From NCBI GenBank assembly GCA_019237945.1, contig JAFAOG010000105.1:1-49198 (forward strand): a stretch of DNA of 49,198 nucleotides. Reading direction: 5' to 3'. Position numbers and translations under genes: made by a program. This document shows positions 34,269-42,884 of the stretch, piece after piece. Source of the DNA: Deltaproteobacteria bacterium (GTDB taxonomy: Bacteria > Myxococcota_A > Polyangia > Haliangiales > Haliangiaceae). The notes beneath the pieces were generated by a model that saw only the letters and a list, made by a program, of their open reading frames with translations, did not search any database and was not told where the DNA came from. Each line of letters opens with the position of its first letter. Positions within the stretch are counted from its first letter, which is position 1.

Positions 34269-36131
34269 ATGCGCAGGCTCCTCGTCGGCTTGTTGGTGAT
34301 CTCGGGCTGTCACAAGGACACGCACAGCGCCTCGCCGAAGGACGCGGACGCGCTGTGGGCGCTGACACCCGACGGCGCGCAGCTCGGCATCGTCGCGACG
34401 CCGCGCGGGCTCGCGATGCTCGAGCACGGCTGGACCGACGTGCACGCGTTCGTCGACAAGGCGCCGGACCTCGCGCCGTTCGCGAAGCTGATGGACGGCG
34501 GGCTCGCGCAGCTCACCGGCATGCCCGACTTCAAGCTCGCCGACTACGGACTGACGTCGGAGAAGGGCGGGGCGGTGTTCGTGCTCGGCCCGCAGCAGGT
34601 CGTGATCGTCGTGCCGCTCGCCGATCGCGACAAGTTCCTCGCGAAGGCGCACGGCACGAAGGGCGCCGACGCCGACACGATCGACAAGGCGACGTGCAAG
34701 ACGGTGCAGGCGGTGTACGCGTGCGCGTCGAATCCCGATCTGTTCGGCAAGCTCGGCAAGGGCAAGCTGCGCGACAAGCTCGACGCACGCGGTGACATCG
34801 AGGTCGTCGCCGAGGGTATTCCCGGGATGCCGATGAAGAGCGCGGCCGGCGTGGTGCAGCTCGAGCGCGGCGCGGCGGTCGTGCGCGGCACGCTCGTGGG
34901 TGTGTCGCCGCAGGCGATCGGCCAGCTCGGCGCACCGATAAAGCCGATCGTCGATCGCGAGCACGCCGCGGGCTTCGGGGTCGTCAACCTCGGCGCGATG
35001 CTCTCGAACCCGGGGCCCGACGTCCCGCTTGCCGCCGGCGTCTCATCGGTCCAGCTCGCGCACTCGTTCGCCGGCCCGCTCACGCTGTCGGTGGGCGCCG
35101 GCGCGCTCGCGTTCGACGCGCGCATCCCGCTGACCGATCCCGCGCCCGCGCAGGCGCTGCTCGATCACTGCACCGAGCTCGTGCCGGGCGTGACCGCATC
35201 GGCCGGCGCTTGCCACTACACGGTGCCGCAGCTGCCGATCACGCTCGACGCGTGGCTCGCGGACAACGTGCTCCACATCGGCATGCAGCATCCGCCCGCC
35301 GCCGCCGCTGTGGCGCTCACGCCGTTCGGCGCCGAGCTCGCCGAAGGCAGCTGGAGCTTCGCGTTCTGGGGACGCGGCAGCATGTTCGCCGCGCCGCAGC
35401 TGCCGATCCCAGCCGACGCCACCAAGGATCCGCAGTTCCACCTCGGCATGCGCGCGTTCGCGATGATCAACGAGCTCGGCATCGGCGTGCGCGCCGAGGG
35501 CGACAAGGTTCACATCGCCGGCATCGTGCGCACGGCGTGGTCGAATCCCGACGACGTCGTCGCGCGGCTCACCGCGTTCGATCCCGCGGAGGTGTTCGCC
35601 GGCAAGGGCTCCGCGGTCACCACCGGCCTGCCGGCCAGCGCGCCGCTCGCGCGCGATGTCACGGCCGGATACGCCGGCCTGATGTTGCCGGTGTCGCTCG
35701 TCGGCGTGGTTTCGGCGGTCGCGATCCCCGCGTACCTCCGCTACCTGAAGAAATCGAAGCAGCCGATCGTCGAGGACGATCTCGAGCGACTCGAAGCCGC
35801 GCTCAAGTCGACGTGGGCCGCGACCGGCACGTTCCCGGTCGGCGACGTCGCCCCGACGCCCGCTGCGAACTGCATGTGCACGCCGCCGACGCACCACTGC
35901 ACCGGCGAGCCGAAGGACTGGGCGGCCGGGCCATGGCAGGTGCTGCAGTTCCACCCGAGTGACCCGGCGCTGTTCGCGTTCTCGTATCACTCCGACGGCA
36001 AGACGGCCGAGGTCGACGCGGTCGGCGATCTCGACTGCGACGGCATCGCGATCACGTATCGCCTCAAGGTCGACGCGACGAGCGGCAAGCCCGAGGCGCG
36101 CATCGAGGCGCCGCCGCCGAACACCGACTAG
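34269..36131 (+). CDS. Lipoprotein fused to a pilin-like C-terminal domain
   Basis: A 620-residue protein. Residues 1-14 are a lipoprotein signal (LLVISGC, Cys14). Residues about 25-450 are a soluble domain I cannot name, in which two similar halves may repeat (VFVLGPQQVVIVVPLADRDKFL, then ELAEGSWSFAFWGRGSMF). Residues about 468-489 are a hydrophobic helix ending VVSAVAIPAYLRYLKKSK, strikingly like the N-terminal helix of type IV pilins (AIPAY). The remaining residues look like a myxobacterial pilin head: a loop with TWAATGTFPVG, then Cys535/Cys537, WQVLQFHPSDPALFAFSYHSDG and the GDLDCDGIAITY signature (586-597). No prepilin cleavage site precedes the helix. The start ATG is 31 bp from bfr. 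Confidence 0.85.
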   Translation: MRRLLVGLLVISGCHKDTHSASPKDADALWALTPDGAQLGIVATPRGLAMLEHGWTDVHAFVDKAPDLAPFAKLMDGGLAQLTGMPDFKLADYGLTSEKGGAVFVLGPQQVVIVVPLADRDKFLAKAHGTKGADADTIDKATCKTVQAVYACASNPDLFGKLGKGKLRDKLDARGDIEVVAEGIPGMPMKSAAGVVQLERGAAVVRGTLVGVSPQAIGQLGAPIKPIVDREHAAGFGVVNLGAMLSNPGPDVPLAAGVSSVQLAHSFAGPLTLSVGAGALAFDARIPLTDPAPAQALLDHCTELVPGVTASAGACHYTVPQLPITLDAWLADNVLHIGMQHPPAAAAVALTPFGAELAEGSWSFAFWGRGSMFAAPQLPIPADATKDPQFHLGMRAFAMINELGIGVRAEGDKVHIAGIVRTAWSNPDDVVARLTAFDPAEVFAGKGSAVTTGLPASAPLARDVTAGYAGLMLPVSLVGVVSAVAIPAYLRYLKKSKQPIVEDDLERLEAALKSTWAATGTFPVGDVAPTPAANCMCTPPTHHCTGEPKDWAAGPWQVLQFHPSDPALFAFSYHSDGKTAEVDAVGDLDCDGIAITYRLKVDATSGKPEARIEAPPPNTD

Positions 36132-36153
36132 CCGCGTCGCCGTTTGCTCGCCG

Positions 36154-38079
36154 CTACGGCGTCAGCTCGATGCCCGCGGTGTGACAGCGCGTCGTCAGCC
36201 GCGACTGCAGCTTCGGATACGACGCGAGCGAGCGCGCATCGGCATTCGCGTCGCCGAGCGCGTTGTGCGCGACGCACGCGACGATGCCGTGGATCACGTG
36301 CGCCTTTGCCTTCTGGACCGGGCCGGACGTATCGCCGTTGATCACGGCGTTCGCGAGCCGCTCGGCCTTTGCGTAGTCGTGGCCATCGAGCGCGGTCTGC
36401 GCGTCGCGGAGCTTGTCGGCGAACGTCGCGTCCTCGCCGCCGCTGGCGGTCTCCTCGGCGTCGACGGGCTTGCTGTCGGCGGGCTTCGTGTCGCCGGCCT
36501 TCGTCTCGGCGGCCTTCGTGTCGGCGGGCAGCTTCTTCGCGTCCGCCACCTTCTTCGTGTCGGCGGCTTTCTTCATGTCGTCCGATTTCTTCGCGTCGCC
36601 CGGCTTCGTTGCTCCGACAGGCGTCGTCGGCTCCTGGGCGAGCTTCGGCATATCCACGTTCGTCGACCCGGTGTTCGTCGGCGCGGCGTTCGTCGGCTCG
36701 GCCGTCGCCACCTCGACGGGCACGGCCTCGCGCTCGGGCGGCGGCGCCTTCGCGACGGTCGCAGCCTTCTCGCCACCGCCGCGCGACAGCGCGAACATCG
36801 CGCCGCCCCCGACGACGACGAGGCCTGCGACGACCCACACGAACGCGAATGGCTTCTTGCCGCGCGCTCCGCGGGCCGGCGCAGCCGCGGCCGCATTCGC
36901 AACCGCCGCCCCGGCGACATTGGCCGAGTCGACCGTCGGCGCGCTGCCGCGAACCGGCACGACCGGCACGCTCTCGCGAGCGGGAGCAGCGGCCGGCGGC
37001 GGAGCCGATGCGGACGTCGCGGCGAGCGCCTGCGCGTGATCGCCCGAGCCGACGGTCGCGTCGAACGCTTCCTTGCCCGTGCTGCGACCACCGCCGGTGC
37101 CCCCGACGCCGGAGCTGCGCGCGCCGCCGGAGCTCGGGCCGCCATCGGGCGGTGGAATCGACGCGCTCGGCCTCACGACCGCAAGCGGCTGGCCGGTGAG
37201 CGCCTCGACGAAGTCGGCGACCGTCGCGAAGCGATCGTCGGCCTTCTTCTCCATCGCGCGCTTGACCGCGGCGAGCACGGCGGGCGGCGTGCTCGGTGCG
37301 AGCGTCGCGAGGTCGACCGGTTGCTCGTACACGACCTTGAACACGACCTCGGGGATGTTCGCGCCCGAGAACGCGGGCTGGCCGGTGAGCATCTCGTAGA
37401 CGATCGCGCCGAGCGCGAAGACGTCGGTGCGCTCGTCGACCTTGTCGTGCTGGCCGGTCGCCTGCTCGGGCGCCATGTACTGCGGCGTGCCGAGCAGCGC
37501 CGCTTCCTGCGTCTTGACCGTCTGCGAGCCGCGGATCTTCGAGATGCCGAAGTCGAGGACCTTCGCGACGTCGACGACGCGGTTCTCGACCTCCTGCGGC
37601 ACGAGGAAGATGTTCTGCGGCTTGAGGTCGCGATGGACGATGCCTTCGCGATGCGCGGCGGCGAGCGCGCTGCCGACCTGGCGGATGATCGACATGACGC
37701 GTTCGAGCGGCAGCGGGCCGCCCTTGAGATGTTGCGCGAGCGATGCGCCCTCGAGGTACTCGAGCACGAGGTAGGGCGTGCCGTCCGCCATCACGTTGTA
37801 GTCGGTGACGCCGACGATGTTCGGGTGGCCGAGCTTGGATGCGATCTGCGCCTCGCGCTCGAAGCGGCGCAGGACTTCTTCGCCGGCGAGGTCGGCGTGC
37901 AGGAACTTGATCGCGACCTTCTTGCCGGGCAGCCGCTTGTGCGATGCCATGAACACCGCGCCCATGCCGCCGCGACCGACGAGGGCTTCGATCGTGTAGG
38001 TCTCGGCGATCACCGTCCCCACATCGATGCCCGACCGCGCCGGTGAATTTTGCATCTCGTCGAGCGTATAATGAGACAT
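36154..38079 (-). CDS. Ser/Thr protein kinase with transmembrane C-terminal region
   Basis: A 641-residue eukaryotic-like kinase. Kinase domain about 25-300: VGRGGMG loop (35-40), catalytic Lys58 (VAIKFL), HRDLKPQN (Asp151), DFG (Asp176) and GTPQYMAPEQA, all intact. A disordered linker, a single membrane span (about 415-435, WVVAGLVVVGGGAMFAL), a Lys/Asp/Ala-rich linker with repeated DTKKVADAKK-like units and a C-terminal helical (possibly TPR-like) domain follow. The kinase faces the cytoplasm; the tail should be periplasmic. ATG 38079 is chosen; the ATG at 38055 is an alternative. It diverges from the gene at 38082 with two bases between start codons. Confidence 0.92.
   Translation of the reverse strand: MSHYTLDEMQNSPARSGIDVGTVIAETYTIEALVGRGGMGAVFMASHKRLPGKKVAIKFLHADLAGEEVLRRFEREAQIASKLGHPNIVGVTDYNVMADGTPYLVLEYLEGASLAQHLKGGPLPLERVMSIIRQVGSALAAAHREGIVHRDLKPQNIFLVPQEVENRVVDVAKVLDFGISKIRGSQTVKTQEAALLGTPQYMAPEQATGQHDKVDERTDVFALGAIVYEMLTGQPAFSGANIPEVVFKVVYEQPVDLATLAPSTPPAVLAAVKRAMEKKADDRFATVADFVEALTGQPLAVVRPSASIPPPDGGPSSGGARSSGVGGTGGGRSTGKEAFDATVGSGDHAQALAATSASAPPPAAAPARESVPVVPVRGSAPTVDSANVAGAAVANAAAAAPARGARGKKPFAFVWVVAGLVVVGGGAMFALSRGGGEKAATVAKAPPPEREAVPVEVATAEPTNAAPTNTGSTNVDMPKLAQEPTTPVGATKPGDAKKSDDMKKAADTKKVADAKKLPADTKAAETKAGDTKPADSKPVDAEETASGGEDATFADKLRDAQTALDGHDYAKAERLANAVINGDTSGPVQKAKAHVIHGIVACVAHNALGDANADARSLASYPKLQSRLTTRCHTAGIELTP
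38067..38072 (+). promoter_or_regulatory. TATAAT box before the secreted paralogue
   Basis: A perfect TATAAT in a very GC-rich setting, 9 bases before the ATG at 38082; initiation would fall about at 38079, again nearly leaderless. The -35 region 17 bases upstream (TGAATT) is poor, so an alternative sigma or an activator may be needed. It lies within the first codons of the divergent kinase gene. Confidence 0.4.
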
Positions 38080-38081
38080 CG

Positions 38082-38849
38082 ATGCGTGCACGGACTTGGT
38101 GGGTGGCCGTGATGCTCGCGGTGCCGGTCGTTGCGGCGGCGGAGCCGAAGCCAGCGCCCGTCGACATCAAGGCGATTCGCGACAAGCTGATCGTGCTCGT
38201 CGATGCCAGCGGCGGCACGTACGTCGCGAAGCCCGGCGAGGATCCGCGGCTGTTCTTCGGCACCGGCAAGCAGCTGTACGAGCAGTCGATCACCGGGCGC
38301 AGCGCGAATGGCGACGGCTGGGGCATCGACGTGTTCGCGCCGCGCGTGCCGGGCTATCAGCCGGGCACGATCATGCGCAACGAGGACGGCAGCTACGTGA
38401 AGTTCTGCGGAGGCGAGAACAAGACCGGGCTGACGCTCGTCACCGGCGACAAGGCGAAGGCCGTCCTCGACAAGGACCAGTTCCTGACGACCGCGGTGCT
38501 GCGCCTACCGCACGCGTTCTTTCGCGACGACACGGGCACGTACTACTACGTCGATGCGCTGCGCGAGCAGTACGGCGGCAAGGGCTTTCGCGTGTTCGTC
38601 GGCAAGAAGGGCGCGATGAAGCAGCTGCCGCTGTCGGATGTCGCGAGCGACTCGGCGGGTGAGGTGTTCTCGACGAAGACCGGCGATTTGCGCCTCGTGA
38701 TGAGTGGCAGCCAGCCCAAGAGCGGCGTGTGGATCAAGGGCGGCAAGAAGACCGAGCTGATCGTGCTCGACACCGACCGCGATTCGCCCGTGATCTTCAA
38801 GGACCTCGGCATCTACGGGTTCATGGGCACGATATGCGACGACATCTAG
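38082..38849 (+). CDS. Secreted protein, first of two tandem paralogues
   Basis: A 255-residue exported protein with a cleavable signal (WWVAVMLAVPVVAAAEP). The body has VDIKAIRDKLIVLVDASGGTYV, a TGKQLYEQSITG block, a DDTGTYYYVDALREQYGGKGFRVFVGKKG segment and a shared SDVASDSAGEVFSTKTGDLRLV segment. The last is repeated with changes in the next gene (NVASDSAGEVFATKGGTLKLV), so the two are paralogues. I do not know the family. A TATAAT box lies just upstream. It begins two bases from the divergent kinase start, and its last 16 bases overlap the next gene. Confidence 0.85.
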   Translation: MRARTWWVAVMLAVPVVAAAEPKPAPVDIKAIRDKLIVLVDASGGTYVAKPGEDPRLFFGTGKQLYEQSITGRSANGDGWGIDVFAPRVPGYQPGTIMRNEDGSYVKFCGGENKTGLTLVTGDKAKAVLDKDQFLTTAVLRLPHAFFRDDTGTYYYVDALREQYGGKGFRVFVGKKGAMKQLPLSDVASDSAGEVFSTKTGDLRLVMSGSQPKSGVWIKGGKKTELIVLDTDRDSPVIFKDLGIYGFMGTICDDI

Positions 38850-39667
38850 CGTTGCTGCTCGTGCCCGCCGCCGCGCTCGCCGCGCCGAAGAAGCCGGATC
38901 CGCCGCACGTCGCGGCGCCGCCATCGGAGAAGCGGCTCGCGAGCGAGAAGGCCAAGCCGATCGACATCAAGCCCGCCGCCGACAAGCTCGACGTGTTCAA
39001 GGACGACGTCGGCAACTACTACGTCTCGCCGCGTCCGGGCACGATGACGAACGAGGACGCCGGCGCGTGGGTGTTCTATGGCGAGGGCAAGACGTTCTGG
39101 CAGCAGCGGATCATCGGCTCGAGCAGCCAGAACGGGAACCACCTCGAGTGGTACGTGTGGTCGCCGCGCGCGAAGGGGCTGCAGGCCGCCGGCTTTCAGA
39201 TCGATCCCGCGGGCTCGTTCATTCAGTGCCGCGCGAAGGACGACGGCAAGCGCAAGCTGACGCAGCTCACCGCCGACGAGGCGAAGACGGTGCTCGCACG
39301 CTCGACGTTCTATCCGCCGCTGTGGGGACGCCAGAGCCACGTGCTGCTGCGCGATGACGACGGCATCTACTATTTCGTCGACGAGCTGCGCGAGGAGCTC
39401 GGCGGCAACGGCTATCGCGTGTTCGTCGGCGCGAAGGGCTCGCTCAAGGAGCTGCCGATGACGAACGTCGCCTCCGATTCGGCGGGCGAGGTGTTCGCGA
39501 CGAAAGGCGGCACGCTCAAGCTCGTCACCGCCGGCGACAAGGCGACCTGGATCAAGGGCAGCAAGAAGACCGAGCTCGTGCGCCTCGAGCCGCTCGAGAA
39601 TCGCTACTTGATCTACCGGGAGCTCGGCATCTACGGGCAGCTCGGCACCGTCTGCGACGACCAGTAG
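38834..39667 (+). CDS. Secreted protein, second of two tandem paralogues
   Basis: A 277-residue exported protein (signal LALLLVPAAALA, then PKKPDPPHVAAPP linker). It repeats the plan of the preceding gene: PIDIKPAADKLDVFKDDVGNYYV, KTFWQQRIIGSSS, DDGIYYFVDELREELGGNGYRVFVGAKG, NVASDSAGEVFATKGG and a final GIYGQLGTVCDD that matches the first gene's GIYGFMGTICDD. The ATG at 38834 lies inside the previous gene, giving a 16-base overlap and probable translational coupling. Both end in the same C-D-D motif. The function is unknown; their position beside a kinase suggests nothing firm. Confidence 0.85.
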   Translation: MRRHLALLLVPAAALAAPKKPDPPHVAAPPSEKRLASEKAKPIDIKPAADKLDVFKDDVGNYYVSPRPGTMTNEDAGAWVFYGEGKTFWQQRIIGSSSQNGNHLEWYVWSPRAKGLQAAGFQIDPAGSFIQCRAKDDGKRKLTQLTADEAKTVLARSTFYPPLWGRQSHVLLRDDDGIYYFVDELREELGGNGYRVFVGAKGSLKELPMTNVASDSAGEVFATKGGTLKLVTAGDKATWIKGSKKTELVRLEPLENRYLIYRELGIYGQLGTVCDDQ

Positions 39668-39693
39668 ATGCCAGTGGTGGCATAGTCGCCGCC

Positions 39694-40452
39694 ATGAAAC
39701 TCCAAGGTTCGGTTGCACTGGTCACCGGTGGTGCGTCGGGGCTCGGCGCGGCGACGGCGCGTCGGCTCGCGAGCGGCGGGGCGAAGGTCGTGATCGTCGA
39801 TCGCGACGAGGCGCGCGGCGCGGAGCTCGCGAAGGAGCTCGGCGGTGCGTTCGCGAAGACCGACGTGACGGATCCGGCGCAGGTCGAGGCCGCGATCGAG
39901 GCGGCCGGCAAGCTCGGCGCGCTGCGGATCAGCGTGTCGTGCGCGGGCGTCGGGTGGGCGGCGCGCACGCTCGACAAGACCGGCAAGCCGCACGACCTCG
40001 AGCTGTTCCAGAAGGTGATCGGCGTCAACCTCGTCGGCACGTTCAACGTGCTGCGCCTCGCCGCGAGCGCGATGTCGAAGACGGATGCCGTCGATGGCGA
40101 GCGCGGCGTGATCGTCAACACCGCGTCGGTCGCCGCCTACGACGGCCAGATCGGCCAGATCGCGTATGCGTCGTCGAAGGCCGGCGTCGTCGGCATGACG
40201 CTGCCTGCCGCGCGCGACCTCGCACCGGTCGGCATCCGCGTGTGCACGATCGCGCCCGGCATCTTCGACACGCCGATGCTCGGTGCGCTCCCCGAAGACA
40301 AGCGCGCCGCGCTCTCCGCCGACGTCGTGTTCCCCAAGCGCCTCGGCTCGCCCGCCGAGTACGGCGCGATGGTCGCCGCGATCGTCGAGAACGGCTACCT
40401 CAACGGCGAGACGATCCGGCTCGACGGCGCGCTGCGCATGCCGCCGAAGTAG
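39694..40452 (+). CDS. 3-hydroxyacyl-CoA dehydrogenase type 2 (HSD10-like SDR)
   Basis: A 252-residue short-chain dehydrogenase. It has the NAD motif TGGASGLG near the N-terminus, VNLVGTFNVLRLAA, the catalytic triad region IVNTASVAAYDGQ and YASSK (Tyr158, Lys162), and RDLAPVGIRVCTIAPGIFDTPML. The wording and length closely match the animal 17-beta-HSD10 / 3-hydroxy-2-methylbutyryl-CoA dehydrogenase, which acts in isoleucine and short-chain acyl-CoA oxidation. Many bacteria carry the same family. It abuts the convergent transglycosylase gene with no base between the stop codons. No FadR box is near. Confidence 0.92.
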   Translation: MKLQGSVALVTGGASGLGAATARRLASGGAKVVIVDRDEARGAELAKELGGAFAKTDVTDPAQVEAAIEAAGKLGALRISVSCAGVGWAARTLDKTGKPHDLELFQKVIGVNLVGTFNVLRLAASAMSKTDAVDGERGVIVNTASVAAYDGQIGQIAYASSKAGVVGMTLPAARDLAPVGIRVCTIAPGIFDTPMLGALPEDKRAALSADVVFPKRLGSPAEYGAMVAAIVENGYLNGETIRLDGALRMPPK

Positions 40453-42837
40453 TCACTTCGCGGCGGGAACGAGATCGGCCGGGATCTTGATCGGCACCTC
40501 GGGCACCTTCTGCTCGTACAGCCAGCTGTACGTGAAGAACGCGCCGAGCACGCGCTTGGTGTAGTCGCGTGCCTGATCGTCGACGATGCCCTCGACGAAC
40601 TCGTCGGCGTCCCACGTACCGCGCACGCGCAGCATGCGGCGCACGCCGGCCGGTCCCGCGTTGTAGCTCGTCGGCACGAGCAGCACGTAGTCGTGCCAGT
40701 CCTTGAACAGCGAGCCCAGAAAACGCGAGCCGATCGTGACGTTCTTCTCGGGATCGCGCAGGTTCTCGCGCGTCGGATCGATGCCGGTGCCCTTCGAGAA
40801 ATCCTTCGCCGTCGGCGGGATCATCTGCGTCAGGCCGACCGCGTTCGCGTAGCTCTCGTCGAGCGGATCGAACCCGCTCTCCTCGCGAACGATGCCGATC
40901 TGCATCGCGAACGGCACGTTGTTGAGCTTCGCGTGGCGCGCGAGGATCTCCTGGTAGCCGAGCGGGTAGGCGATCTTCCAGCGCGCGCGGTTCGCGCCGA
41001 CCGGCCAGCCCTTGCGGTAGTCGAGCACGTGCCAGCGCGTGATCCACACACTCGACGAGAAGCGGCCGGCCTTGTCGTACAGCCACGCGATCGCCCATAG
41101 CTTGTCGAGGTCGTCGGGGTCGGTCGCCTGCTTCTTGTCGTTGCCGCCCGTCAGCCCGAGCTTCTTGAGCTCCTGCTGCGCGGGCTCGCCAAGGCCGAGC
41201 CGCAACAGCTCGAGCGCGCGCGCAAAGCCCGGCGTCTGGTACTCCGGCCGCGCCTTGAACGAGAACACCGGCGCCTTCGGATCGAAGCCCGGCGGGTCCT
41301 TCGCGATCTCGGCGACGACCTGCGCGTACATCTGCGGCGCGTTCTCGCGCAGCCGGTTCAAGGACTGCAGCGCGTAGTACTCGCTCGGATACGTGCGCGC
41401 CGTATCGGCCCACTGCGCGATCGCCTGGTCGGTCAGCTTCTTCGCGTTGTACGCGCGCGCGAGCCAGTAGCCGGCCTCCGCGCGCTCGTCGTCGCCGAAC
41501 ACGCCGTTGTAGCTCGCCGCGGGCTTCACCAGCTCGATCTGCTTCTTCCACCACGTGATCGCGTCGTCGTAGCGCTGCTCGCGCCACGCGCGCCAGCCGA
41601 GCCGCCACATCGCCTCGACCTTCTGATCTCCGTCGGGATACTTCACGGGGATCGCCGACAGCACCTCTTCGACCTTCGCGCCGTTGTTGAGATCGGCCCA
41701 CTCCTCGGCCTCGCGCAGCATGCCGTCGTCGGCGTAGCTGTGCTTCGGGTCGATCGTCTGCGTCGCCTTGTAGCGCTCGATCGCGACGTCGTGCTGGCCG
41801 ATGAACGAGTAGCTCTGGCCGGCGTTGTACGCGGCCTTGATCGCGAGGTCGTTGTTCTTCGCCGCCTCGCACGCCGCCTGCGCCTCGTCGAACATCGGCG
41901 CCGAATTCTTGCGGTCGCGCGCCTTCGAGCGGCTCTTCGCCTTGTGATAAGCGGCGACGCACTTCTGCTCGGGCGTGATCGACTTGTCGGCGAGCGCGGC
42001 CGCGAACTCGGCCTCGCCCTCGGGGTTGCGCATGTTGTCGAACAGCACCATGCCCTTGGTGATGTGCTCGGCGACGGTCATCGTCTCGTCGGCCTTGAGC
42101 GCGACCATCCGGTCGTGCGCCTTCGTCGCCCACGACGACAGCGGATCCTCGACCTCGATCTGCTTGTACAGCTTCGCGGCCTCTCCGTCTTGCAGCCCCT
42201 TCTTTTGCTGCTCGAGCGCCTCGCCGAGGTCGTAGCGGACCTCGCTCAGGAACGGTCCCTTCGCGTGCCGCGACAGATAATCGCGCAGCGCCGGCTCGAC
42301 CTCCGCCCACTTCGACTGCCCGCGCAGCAGATCGATCGCGAGCAGCTCCGCATCCGGCCCGACGATCGAGTCGCGCGCGACCTTGCCCGCGAGATCGGTC
42401 GCCTCCGCCGTCATGTGCGCGAGCCACATCTCGCGCGCCGCGTGATAGCCGATGTAGTCGGCGAGGTCGGGCAGCCCGCGATATGCCGCCGCGAGGTGCG
42501 CCGCCGCGTTCGCGTGATCGCCGAGGTGCTCCTCGCACAGCCCGAGCATCAGGTCGATGCGTGCGCCCTGCTCGGGATCCTTCGTCGCCTGGCGCGCGAG
42601 CGCGAACGCATCGTGCGCCGGCTTCCACTTCTCGAGGCCGAACTGCGTCGCCGCGTCGAGCTCGTCGCCGGTCTTCCAGTACGACGCGACCATGCCGTCC
42701 TCGAGCGCACCGGCCTGCACGGGCGGCGCGGGCGCAGCCGAGCCCTTCGCGGTCGCGGGTGTGGTCGCGACGTGCCGGTGGGTGTCGTCCCCGGAGCATG
42801 CACAGACGAGGAGGACGAAGGGCCAAAGGCGGCGCAT
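40453..42837 (-). CDS. Soluble lytic murein transglycosylase with TPR region (lipoprotein)
   Basis: A 794-residue lipoprotein (signal FVLLVCAC). A long N-terminal helical region (about 40-610) of TPR-like repeats (EAEFAAALADKS, YKATQTIDPKHSYADDGM and others) precedes an Slt-type catalytic domain, about 630-770: REESGFDP (catalytic Glu653), AVGLTQMIPPTAKDF and the AGPAGVRRML block. It cleaves the MurNAc-GlcNAc bond of peptidoglycan to form 1,6-anhydro products. The start ATG at 42837 is set by the signal; the longer upstream frame is not coding. It converges with no gap on the HSD10-like gene. Confidence 0.93.
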   Translation of the reverse strand: MRRLWPFVLLVCACSGDDTHRHVATTPATAKGSAAPAPPVQAGALEDGMVASYWKTGDELDAATQFGLEKWKPAHDAFALARQATKDPEQGARIDLMLGLCEEHLGDHANAAAHLAAAYRGLPDLADYIGYHAAREMWLAHMTAEATDLAGKVARDSIVGPDAELLAIDLLRGQSKWAEVEPALRDYLSRHAKGPFLSEVRYDLGEALEQQKKGLQDGEAAKLYKQIEVEDPLSSWATKAHDRMVALKADETMTVAEHITKGMVLFDNMRNPEGEAEFAAALADKSITPEQKCVAAYHKAKSRSKARDRKNSAPMFDEAQAACEAAKNNDLAIKAAYNAGQSYSFIGQHDVAIERYKATQTIDPKHSYADDGMLREAEEWADLNNGAKVEEVLSAIPVKYPDGDQKVEAMWRLGWRAWREQRYDDAITWWKKQIELVKPAASYNGVFGDDERAEAGYWLARAYNAKKLTDQAIAQWADTARTYPSEYYALQSLNRLRENAPQMYAQVVAEIAKDPPGFDPKAPVFSFKARPEYQTPGFARALELLRLGLGEPAQQELKKLGLTGGNDKKQATDPDDLDKLWAIAWLYDKAGRFSSSVWITRWHVLDYRKGWPVGANRARWKIAYPLGYQEILARHAKLNNVPFAMQIGIVREESGFDPLDESYANAVGLTQMIPPTAKDFSKGTGIDPTRENLRDPEKNVTIGSRFLGSLFKDWHDYVLLVPTSYNAGPAGVRRMLRVRGTWDADEFVEGIVDDQARDYTKRVLGAFFTYSWLYEQKVPEVPIKIPADLVPAAK

Positions 42838-42884
42838 GCGTCGACGGTAGCAACGCGGATCCCCCGCGCAAGTATTCCGGTGCG

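Noticed and set aside
35959..38046. A plus-strand open frame opposite the Ser/Thr kinase
   Set aside because: Low-complexity Arg-rich product; the kinase on the other strand has all catalytic motifs.
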